Source: an uncultured Erythrobacter sp.
GTDB lineage: Bacteria > Pseudomonadota > Alphaproteobacteria > Sphingomonadales > Sphingomonadaceae
Length of the DNA: 11,097 bases
Direction of reading: 5' to 3'
Assembly: GCA_947258465.1 (NCBI GenBank)
Contig: CAMYIQ010000091.1
Span: 1-11,097, forward strand
Shown here: positions 5,657-11,097 of the stretch, one piece after another
How the letters are laid out: every line of letters starts with the position of its first letter
Position numbering within the stretch: position 1 is the stretch's first letter
The notes under the pieces: model-generated
Database searches by the model: none
What the model was told of the DNA's origin: nothing
The model's input: the letters and a program-made list of their open reading frames with translations, nothing else
Translations under genes and position numbers: made by a program

Positions 5657-6040
5657 ATGAACGCCATGTCTTCGGTCGAGACGCGCAATGTTGCTCGCGA
5701 CAGCCTGTTCCTCTTCGCCGAGTTGACCTTCGAGGGTCGGCCGGAGACGGTCCGCGTGAAGGTGCGCAATCTTTCCGCGGGCGGATTGATGGCCGAAGGT
5801 GCCGGTATCGCCGTATCGCGTGGAGATCGGCTGATAATCAGCCTGCGCAATGTCGGTATGGTGAAAGGCAATGTGGCATGGGCACAGGATGCGCGCTTCG
5901 GCGTGTCTTTCGAAAGCGACATCGATCCCAAGGTGGTCCGCGCACCCGTCGGAGCCACGAGCGGAGCGCAAACCGCCGTACCGGGTGTCGGTGTGGCTTC
6001 CGCCTTCTCTGCCGAAGAACGGCGCCTTCGCAATCTTTGA
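5657..6040 (+). CDS. PilZ-domain protein (predicted cyclic di-GMP binding)
   Basis: A 127-residue single PilZ domain. Both parts of the cyclic di-GMP signature are visible: RxxxR at R10-x3-R14 and (D/N)xSxxG at N38-L39-S40-A41-G42-G43, with beta-strand segments between and after (LFLFAELTF, GDRLIISL, VAWAQDARFGVSF). The C-terminal 30 residues are low-complexity and basic at the very end. Binding of cyclic di-GMP is predicted from the residues; the downstream target is unknown, and no cyclase, EAL, flagellar or cellulose gene is in the window. ATG at 5657 has AAGGA five bases upstream; an ATG three codons later is possible. The next gene follows after 44 bases on the same strand. Confidence 0.85.
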   Translation: MNAMSSVETRNVARDSLFLFAELTFEGRPETVRVKVRNLSAGGLMAEGAGIAVSRGDRLIISLRNVGMVKGNVAWAQDARFGVSFESDIDPKVVRAPVGATSGAQTAVPGVGVASAFSAEERRLRNL

Positions 6041-6084
6041 ACTGTACGGCTGACGCCGGTCCCGCAGACTGCTAACCGGCAGTC

Positions 6085-7545
6085 ATGCGCCCCTGGTTCC
6101 TCGCCTTCCTGTCCGCCTGCCTGGCCGCCTGCGGTACGGGCACGGACGATGGTATCATCGATGTGGCTTTCATCGCCGAGCCCGAAGATCTGCAGACCGA
6201 GGGTGTGCGGCTGAGCAATGCGGGCCAGCACCTGCGTGCGGCACTTTCCCCGGGCCTGGTGCGGATCGACCCGCGCGGGGCAGTGGTTCCCGGCGTCGCC
6301 GAACGGTGGATCGTGACCGATGACGGCGCGAGCTATATTTTCCGCATCAACGAATTCGATCTGAGCGATGGTACACGGCTGACGGCGCAGGTGGTCCGCG
6401 ACGCCCTTCAGCGCCGGTTGCGCCAGCTAGATGGGACGACGCTCGGCTTCGATCTGGCCAAGATCCGGGATATTCGCGCGATGACCGGACGTGTCATCGA
6501 AATCCGCCTGACCAGCCCGATGCCCGACTTTCTCCAGCTTTTGGCGCAGCCCGAACTCGGCATTGGTTTCGGCGACGGAGAGCCTGGCCTGATGACCCTT
6601 GCCGAGACCGGAGACGTGCTGACGCTGAGGCCGTTGCCGCCGGAACGGCGCGGCTTGCCGGAACAGCCAGGATGGGAAAATATCGTGCGCGAAGTTCGGG
6701 TGCGTGCCGCCGATGCGGAGCGGGCCACCGAAGGCTTTTCGCAGGGTGATTTCGACCTGGTTCTGGGCGGGCGGCTGGCCAATCTGCCACTGGCGAACAC
6801 CGGCCCCCTGTCGCGCGGAAATGTCCGGCTGGACGCAGCTATCGGCCTGCTGGGTCTGGATGTCCGCAATCCTCGGGGCTTTCTCGCCGCGAGCGCCAAT
6901 CGCGAGGCGCTTGCCATGGCCATCGACCGGGCCGATCTGATGGCGCCGTTCAATATCGGCGGCTGGCTTGCGTCGACCCGGATTGTGCCCGTATCCTCGT
7001 CGGGCGCGCCGGAACCGCTCGAAGAGCGTTGGGCTGGGCTTTCGCTGGAACAGCGCCGTAACGAGGCACGCCAGCGGGTTGCGCGGTGGCGCTCCGAAAG
7101 CGGGGAGGAACCGCAGCTTGCCATTCATCTGCCGCCGGGGCCGGGCTCGGATCTGCTGTTCGAAGGGCTGGTTGACGACTTTGCCGCCATCGGGGTGTCC
7201 GCCATACGCGTCGAAGCGCTCTCGGCTGCCGATCTCGCCCTGCGCGACCGTGTAGCGCGCTATGCCTCGCCGCGCTGGTTCCTCAACCAGTTCAATTGCG
7301 GGATCCGGCAGATGCAGTGCAGCGAGGATGCGGACTACCTCGTCTCGCTCGCGCTCGATGCCCGCGACGGGGCCGAGGAGGCCTCCTATCTCCAAGAAGC
7401 GGAGAACACGCTTCTGGCGACCAACCTCTATATCCCGTTCGGCGCGCCGATCCGCTGGTCGCTGGTACGTGCGGATATCGACGCCTTCAGCGAAAACCCG
7501 TGGAACATCCATCCCTTGTTCCCGCTCTCCCGCGCCCCCATCTAG
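6085..7545 (+). CDS. ABC transporter substrate-binding lipoprotein, peptide type (SBP_bac_5)
   Basis: A 486-residue periplasmic solute-binding protein of the extracellular family 5 type (peptide/nickel/oligopeptide binders). It has a short lipoprotein signal: Arg at 2, a hydrophobic stretch 4-14 and lipobox L13-A14-A15-C16 with Gly at +2. PGVAERWIVTDDGASYIFRI (69-88) is the hallmark of the family near the N-terminus, followed by SDGTRLTAQVVRDALQRRL. The protein is a little shorter than typical 500-550-residue members. No permease or ATPase gene is in the window, so it is either an orphan binding protein using subunits elsewhere or has a non-transport role. The start has no strong Shine-Dalgarno. 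It lies 44 bases after the PilZ gene and five before the DUF4112 gene. The ligand is not predictable from sequence. Confidence 0.82.
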   Translation: MRPWFLAFLSACLAACGTGTDDGIIDVAFIAEPEDLQTEGVRLSNAGQHLRAALSPGLVRIDPRGAVVPGVAERWIVTDDGASYIFRINEFDLSDGTRLTAQVVRDALQRRLRQLDGTTLGFDLAKIRDIRAMTGRVIEIRLTSPMPDFLQLLAQPELGIGFGDGEPGLMTLAETGDVLTLRPLPPERRGLPEQPGWENIVREVRVRAADAERATEGFSQGDFDLVLGGRLANLPLANTGPLSRGNVRLDAAIGLLGLDVRNPRGFLAASANREALAMAIDRADLMAPFNIGGWLASTRIVPVSSSGAPEPLEERWAGLSLEQRRNEARQRVARWRSESGEEPQLAIHLPPGPGSDLLFEGLVDDFAAIGVSAIRVEALSAADLALRDRVARYASPRWFLNQFNCGIRQMQCSEDADYLVSLALDARDGAEEASYLQEAENTLLATNLYIPFGAPIRWSLVRADIDAFSENPWNIHPLFPLSRAPI

Positions 7546-7550
7546 CGGAT

Positions 7551-7967
7551 ATGGAAGACCCGAACCGTCCGCGACCCATGGGGATCGACCTGCCGACCGG
7601 CACCGATCCGGTATCGATCCGCAAGCGTATCGAGGCGATGGAACACCTGCTCGAACGCAGCATGGTGGTGCCGGGCACGAAATATCCGATCGGTCTCGAT
7701 ACGATCATCGGGTTCGTACCCGTGGTCGGCGATATCGTGACGGCCGTCATGGGCGCCTACATCGTCTGGGAAGCCAGAAACCTTGGTCTGCCGCGGTGGA
7801 AGCTGTGGCGGATGATCGGCAATATCGCCGTCGACAGCGCGGTGGGCGCGGTGCCGGTGGTCGGCGATGCGTTCGACGTGGTCTATCGCTCGAACACCAA
7901 AAACCTGCGGATCGTGAAGAAGCACCTCGACAAGCATCACCCGCACACACAGGTGATCGAGGGCTAG
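7551..7967 (+). CDS. DUF4112 family protein
   Basis: A 138-residue protein matching the DUF4112 family as I know it. Two similar glycine/valine motifs dominate: IGFVPVVGDIVTAV (53-66) and VGAVPVVGDAFDVVY (98-112), each a short hydrophobic hairpin-like element, separated by an amphipathic aromatic segment PRWKLWRMIG (81-90). The C-terminus is basic and His-rich (KKHLDKHHPHTQ). It is probably a membrane-associated protein; the family function is unknown. The ATG at 7551 is five bases after the substrate-binding protein stop, so co-transcription is likely; Shine-Dalgarno is weak (GCGGAT). An in-frame ATG at 7578 is an alternative. Confidence 0.8.
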   Translation: MEDPNRPRPMGIDLPTGTDPVSIRKRIEAMEHLLERSMVVPGTKYPIGLDTIIGFVPVVGDIVTAVMGAYIVWEARNLGLPRWKLWRMIGNIAVDSAVGAVPVVGDAFDVVYRSNTKNLRIVKKHLDKHHPHTQVIEG

Positions 7968-8016
7968 CGTAGGGAACTAGTTTCATCGGCGACCAATGCG
8001 CGCTAGGGCTGCACGC
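7964..8016 (+). promoter_or_regulatory. kynA leader with three CTAG motifs
   Basis: CTAG occurs at 7964-7967 (overlapping the DUF4112 stop), 7977-7980 and 8003-8006, spaced 13 and 26 bases. The middle one lies in GAACTAGTT (7974-7982), identical to one half of the E. coli trp operator. No clear -35/-10 pair is visible, so the promoter may lie inside DUF4112 or the kyn genes may be read through from it. AGGG (8005-8008) is the kynA Shine-Dalgarno. Regulatory function is a hypothesis. Confidence 0.3.
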
Positions 8017-8808
8017 ATGACATCCGATGTAACCTATTCCAGCTATCTCGACCTGGACCGCATCCTGGCGGCGCAGCACCCGGCGTCCGACGCGCATGAC
8101 GAGATGCTGTTCATCATCGTCCACCAGGCCAGCGAATTGTGGCTCAAACTGTGTCTGCACGAGCTGACCGAGGCACGCGAATGCATTCGGCAAGATCGGC
8201 TGCGGCCTTCGTTCAAGATGCTCGCCCGCGTGGCGCGCGCGCAGGGGCAGTTGATCCAGAGCTGGGACGTGCTGAGCACGATGACCCCGCACGACTATTC
8301 GACCATCCGCCCGCATCTCGGCGGATCGAGCGGGTTCCAGAGCGCGCAGTACCGCATGATGGAATTCTTGCTCGGCGGGCGTAATCCCGACATGATCACC
8401 ATGCACGAGGCGACGCCCGAAGTGGCCGAAGCCTTGCGCGAAGAGCTGGCAAAAAAATCGATCTATGCCGAGGCTGTCGCGCTGCTCGCAGGGCGCGGTT
8501 TGGCCATTCCGCAAGAGATACTCGAGCGCCCGGTCGGCGAGCCATGGACCCACACGCCCGAGGTCGAGGCGGCCTGGGCCGAGGTCTATCGTGACCCGAA
8601 GACATATTGGGACCTTTACGAACTGGCCGAGAAGCTGGTCGATCTCGAATATCACTTCCAGCGCTGGCGTTTCGGACATCTCAAGACGGTCGAACGGATC
8701 ATCGGCTTCAAAAAGGGCACGGGCGGGACGCCTGGTGTGCCCTATCTCGCGGGCGTATTGAAAGCGGCGTTCTTTCCCGAATTGTTAAGCGTGAGGACCG
8801 CCCTATGA
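8017..8808 (+). CDS. kynA: Tryptophan 2,3-dioxygenase
   Basis: A 263-residue haem enzyme that inserts O2 into L-tryptophan to give N-formyl-L-kynurenine, the first step of the kynurenine pathway. Visible family blocks are FIIVHQASELWLK (32-44, distal H36), LGGSSGFQSAQYR (101-113), and WRFGHLKTVERIIGFKKGTGG (about 217-237) containing the axial haem ligand H221 and the substrate-contacting T235. Length is normal for bacterial members, which act as cytoplasmic homotetramers. The ATG at 8017 has AGGG eight bases upstream; an ATG at 7996 would add seven residues without a better site. It is the first gene of kynA-kynB-kynU. The end VRTAL is family-like, and its stop codon TGA is embedded in the Shine-Dalgarno of kynB. 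Confidence 0.96.
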   Translation: MTSDVTYSSYLDLDRILAAQHPASDAHDEMLFIIVHQASELWLKLCLHELTEARECIRQDRLRPSFKMLARVARAQGQLIQSWDVLSTMTPHDYSTIRPHLGGSSGFQSAQYRMMEFLLGGRNPDMITMHEATPEVAEALREELAKKSIYAEAVALLAGRGLAIPQEILERPVGEPWTHTPEVEAAWAEVYRDPKTYWDLYELAEKLVDLEYHFQRWRFGHLKTVERIIGFKKGTGGTPGVPYLAGVLKAAFFPELLSVRTAL

Positions 8809-8815
8809 GGACCGC
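8792..8815 (+). repeat. 14-base-period tandem repeat at the kynA/kynB junction
   Basis: TGAGGACCGC occurs at 8792-8801 and 8806-8815, start to start 14 bases. The first copy encodes the last residues of kynA; the second supplies the kynA stop and the GAGGA (8807-8811) Shine-Dalgarno seven bases before the kynB ATG. The second unit also opens a five-codon reading frame, ATG at 8805 to TGA at 8820-8822 (MRTAA), whose ends overlap the kynA stop and the kynB start. It may be a small tandem duplication or a translation-coupling device. Confidence 0.5.
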
Positions 8816-8818
8816 AGC

Positions 8819-9469
8819 ATGAGTTCCTGGCGGTCCAAGCGGCGCATCTGGGATATTTCGCAGACGTTGCGGCCGGGACTGCCGGTCTGGCCGGGCGATA
8901 CCGAGTTCGCCTTCGAGCGGACGTGGAAGATGGAGGACGGCTCGCCGGTCAATGTCGGGCGGATGACCATGAGCACCCATTCGGGCACGCATGGCGATGC
9001 GCCGCTGCACTATTCCGAAACCGCACCCGATATCGCCAGCGTCGAACTCGATCCCTATCTCGGCGAGTGCCTGGTGGTCGATGCTACCGGCGTGAGCGGC
9101 GGCGCGATTTCGGTCGGCGATCTGCCGCATATCGAAAGCGCCGACCGGGTGCTGTTCCGCACCTTCGAGCACTTCCCGCATGACGCATGGGACAGCAGCT
9201 TCACCGCGATCGACGCGGAAGTCGTCGATTGGCTCGCGCTGCAGGGTGTGAAGCTGGTCGGCACCGACGCGCCCAGCATCGATCCGCAGGAGAGCAAGAC
9301 GATGGATGCCCATAAATCCGTGCTCAAGCACGATATGCGTATTCTCGAAGGGCTGGTGCTCGATGGCGTGCCCGAGGGGCGTTACGAGCTGATCGCGCTG
9401 CCGCTCAAGATCGCGGGCGGCGATGCCGGCCTCACCCGCGCGATCCTGCGAGAGCTCCCCGATGCTTGA
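8819..9469 (+). CDS. kynB: Kynurenine formamidase (metal-dependent cyclase family)
   Basis: A 216-residue enzyme that hydrolyses N-formylkynurenine to L-kynurenine and formate. It belongs to the cyclase/KynB metal-dependent family, not the alpha/beta-hydrolase formamidases: the signature HxGTHxDxPxH is present at H54, H58, D60 and H64, and later DAHKSVLKHDMRILEGL supplies the remaining conserved histidines. WDISQTLRPGLPVWPGDT (11-28) is the expected N-terminal block. ATG at 8819 has GAGGA seven bases upstream. It lies 10 bases after the kynA stop, and its own stop (9467-9469) lies within kynU, whose ATG begins at 9462, so all three genes are closely coupled. Confidence 0.95.
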   Translation: MSSWRSKRRIWDISQTLRPGLPVWPGDTEFAFERTWKMEDGSPVNVGRMTMSTHSGTHGDAPLHYSETAPDIASVELDPYLGECLVVDATGVSGGAISVGDLPHIESADRVLFRTFEHFPHDAWDSSFTAIDAEVVDWLALQGVKLVGTDAPSIDPQESKTMDAHKSVLKHDMRILEGLVLDGVPEGRYELIALPLKIAGGDAGLTRAILRELPDA

Positions 9470-10679
9470 GCGCGCAAGATGTCTCGACGCGGGCGATCCG
9501 TTGAAGGAATTTCGGGAGCGCTTCGATGTACCGGAAGGGGTGATTTACCTCGATGGCAATTCCCTTGGCTGCCTTCCCAAAGGGACGCCCGCCCGGCTGG
9601 AGCAGGTGGTTCGCGAAGAGTGGGGCCGGGACCTCATCCGTAGCTGGAACTCGGCGGGCTGGATCGATCTTTCAAGCAAGATCGGCACCAAGATCGCACC
9701 GCTGATCGGGGCGCGGGCAGAGGAAGTCATCGCCTGCGACTCCACCAGCATCAACCTGTTCAAGCTGATCTCAGCCGCGCTCGCCATGCGTCCCGGGAGA
9801 AAGGTCGTGCTCAGCGAACCGGGCAACTTCCCGACCGATCTCTATATGATCGAAGGGTTGGAACGGCAGGGCCTCGCCGAGCGACGATTGGCTCCGCGCG
9901 AAGCGCTGGCGAACGCGCTCGACGGGGATGTCGCCCTCCTGCTTCTCACCCACACGCACTACAAGACGGGCGAGCTGTTCGACATGGCTGCCCTGACGCA
10001 CGCCGCGCATGAAGCGGGCGCGCTGGTGCTGTGGGACTTGTCGCATTCAGGCGGCGCCTTGCCGGTCGATCTGAACGGCTGCGAAGCGGATTTCGCGGTG
10101 GGCTGCGGGTACAAATATTTCAATGGCGGCCCTGGCGCGCCGGCCTATGCCTTCGTCGCCGAAAGGCACCTGAAGGCCGCGCGGCAACCGCTGACCGGCT
10201 GGATGGGGCACGCCGCCCCTTTCGCCTTCAGCGATGATTACGAGGCGGCGCCCGGCGTGGAAAAACTGCTTTGCGGCACGCCTCCGATCCTCGGCCTCGC
10301 CGCCCTGGAAGTCGGCGTGGATATTGTCGCGGAAATCGGCGTGGACCGGCTTTACGAGAAATCGCAGGCCCTGTCCGAGTTCTTTCGCCGGTGTTTGTCG
10401 GAACGTAGCGTCGCTCTCGATCTCGTCAGCCCGACCGATCCCGATGCGCGCGGCAGCCAGCTCTCCTTCCGCCACGAGGAGGCCTACGCCATCTGCCAGG
10501 CGCTGATCGCGCGCGGCGTGATCGGCGATTTCCGCGATCCCGATATCCTGCGCTTCGGCTTCGCCCCCGCCTATTTGTGCTTTGAGGACATGGCCGAGGC
10601 CGCAAGGCACCTCGCCGAAGTGCTGGAAACAGGAGAGTGGCAACGCGAGGAATTCCGCGAGCGGGCGGCGGTTACGTGA
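9462..10679 (+). CDS. kynU: Kynureninase
   Basis: A 405-residue PLP-dependent fold-type I enzyme that cleaves L-kynurenine to anthranilate and L-alanine. Family blocks in order: YLDGNSLGCLPK (29-40), EEWGRDLIRSWN (52-63), STSINLFKL (94-102), SEPGNFPTDLY (118-128), D192 in WDLSHSGGALPVDL (pyridine-nitrogen Asp), and the Schiff-base lysine K218 in GYKYFNGGPGAPAY. Length is normal. The ATG at 9462 is chosen for the GAGAG about seven bases upstream and the eight-base overlap with kynB. With kynA and kynB it completes conversion of tryptophan to anthranilate; whether anthranilate is degraded or reused is not shown here, as no anthranilate gene is in the window. The stop overlaps a possible GTG start downstream. 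Confidence 0.96.
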   Translation: MLERARCLDAGDPLKEFRERFDVPEGVIYLDGNSLGCLPKGTPARLEQVVREEWGRDLIRSWNSAGWIDLSSKIGTKIAPLIGARAEEVIACDSTSINLFKLISAALAMRPGRKVVLSEPGNFPTDLYMIEGLERQGLAERRLAPREALANALDGDVALLLLTHTHYKTGELFDMAALTHAAHEAGALVLWDLSHSGGALPVDLNGCEADFAVGCGYKYFNGGPGAPAYAFVAERHLKAARQPLTGWMGHAAPFAFSDDYEAAPGVEKLLCGTPPILGLAALEVGVDIVAEIGVDRLYEKSQALSEFFRRCLSERSVALDLVSPTDPDARGSQLSFRHEEAYAICQALIARGVIGDFRDPDILRFGFAPAYLCFEDMAEAARHLAEVLETGEWQREEFRERAAVT

Positions 10680-11097
10680 CTGGGAAGGTAATTTCTGAGA
10701 GCCGACTTGTGATGTTCCTCTTCGCACTCGTAGGCGCGGGGGCAATCTACTGGGCCATGGAGGGTGATTTTACCTCATATCGCACTCGAGGACGAGAACC
10801 GTTGGTTTTCCTGAGCGGTGGGTTCATTCTTGTGGTCGGTTTCCTGCGGGGAGTCCGTCCAACCACAATTCGAATACAAGCCGACGGGCTCAATATTCGC
10901 CGCCCCGTTCGTCGCCCGCTTTACATCCCTTGGGGCTCTATTGGCGGTTTTTACGAAAAGTACCCTGGCGGCATTGGCATCAATTTATCGGCATCTGTCG
11001 ATGGCCACGGAGTGGAACGAGGCATGGGCAACGATGCGGATGAGTTCTTTCTGTTCGGCTATTGGCGAGCGCGATCAGAATTGGTCGGCGAACTCAA
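10676..11097 (+). CDS. Unrecognised membrane protein, N-terminal part (runs off right edge)
   Basis: An open frame of 140 codons running off the window, with no family I recognise confidently. Two hydrophobic segments are visible, about residues 12-28 (VMFLFALVGAGAIYWAM) and 42-59 (PLVFLSGGFILVVGFLRG), then a soluble region with TIRIQADGLNIRRP and LYIPWGSIGGFY, which resembles the strand pattern of small bacterial PH-like domain membrane proteins. That reading is tentative. The start is GTG at 10676, overlapping the kynU stop as GTGA, or ATG at 10712; neither has a clear Shine-Dalgarno. Codon third positions are noticeably more A/T-rich than in kynU (25 of the first 60 codons end in A or T by hand count), hinting at a different history. 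A role in the kyn operon is not supported beyond position. Confidence 0.6.
   Translation, partial: MTGKVISESRLVMFLFALVGAGAIYWAMEGDFTSYRTRGREPLVFLSGGFILVVGFLRGVRPTTIRIQADGLNIRRPVRRPLYIPWGSIGGFYEKYPGGIGINLSASVDGHGVERGMGNDADEFFLFGYWRARSELVGEL

Noticed and set aside
6427..7512. 361-codon minus-strand open frame opposite the substrate-binding protein
   Set aside because: No recognisable domain; the plus strand encodes a lipoprotein signal and a family 5 hallmark, so the minus frame is a shadow.
7936..7957. Inverted repeat ATCACC/GGTGAT near the end of the DUF4112 gene
   Set aside because: Six-base stem with a ten-base loop inside coding sequence and no T-run; too weak to call a terminator or operator.
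7747..8679. 310-codon minus-strand open frame opposite kynA
   Set aside because: The plus strand is an unambiguous tryptophan dioxygenase; the antisense frame has no recognisable family or start signal.
1..11097. Search by eye for CRISPR arrays, tRNA or rRNA genes, insertion sequences, phage or defence genes
   Set aside because: No repeat-spacer pattern, tRNA-like cloverleaf, transposase, integrase or toxin-antitoxin pair was recognised; nearly all of the window is accounted for by chromosomal genes.

Overview
The window looks like ordinary chromosome of an alphaproteobacterium in the order Sphingomonadales (Sphingomonadaceae/Erythrobacteraceae type). The reasons are: G+C-rich, densely packed genes; an acyl carrier protein translationally coupled to a serine palmitoyltransferase very similar to the Sphingomonas enzyme; a DivK cell-cycle response regulator with Caulobacter-like residue numbering; a DksA of the alphaproteobacterial Cys-Thr-Thr-Ala type; and DUF3572, FemAB-like (DUF482) and DUF4112 proteins. 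I see no RNA gene, insertion sequence, CRISPR array, integrase or attachment site.

Layout. (1) 1-593, minus strand: an acyl carrier protein and the N-terminal part of serine palmitoyltransferase, the first step of sphingolipid synthesis; the gene runs off the left edge. (2) 827-1195, minus strand: divK, divergent from (3) 1295-4487, plus strand: a five-gene run with overlapping ends (DUF3572, HAD hydrolase, RidA family, glycerophosphodiester phosphodiesterase, FemAB-like acyltransferase). (4) 4484-4813, minus strand: a small Sel1-repeat protein convergent with that run, the two stop codons overlapping in one CTAG. (5) 5105-7967, plus strand: dksA, a PilZ protein, an orphan peptide-type ABC transporter substrate-binding lipoprotein and a DUF4112 protein. 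(6) 8017-10679, plus strand: kynA-kynB-kynU, converting tryptophan through N-formylkynurenine and kynurenine to anthranilate plus alanine. (7) 10676-11097, plus strand: the start of an unrecognised two-helix membrane protein overlapping the kynU stop, with less G+C-biased codons.

The kyn genes form one pathway and the acp-spt pair another. The five-gene run has the architecture of an operon but no obvious single pathway; metabolite-damage control (RidA, HAD) and lipid or envelope turnover (GDPD, FemAB-like) are possible themes, and this is inference. I did not find a clearly new multi-gene defence or mobile system. The leads most worth checking are the CTAG-rich kynA leader with a 9-base match to an E. 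coli trp operator half-site, the 14-base tandem repeat at the kynA/kynB junction, the repeats upstream of acp-spt, the orphan substrate-binding protein beside a PilZ protein, and the unknown gene after kynU.
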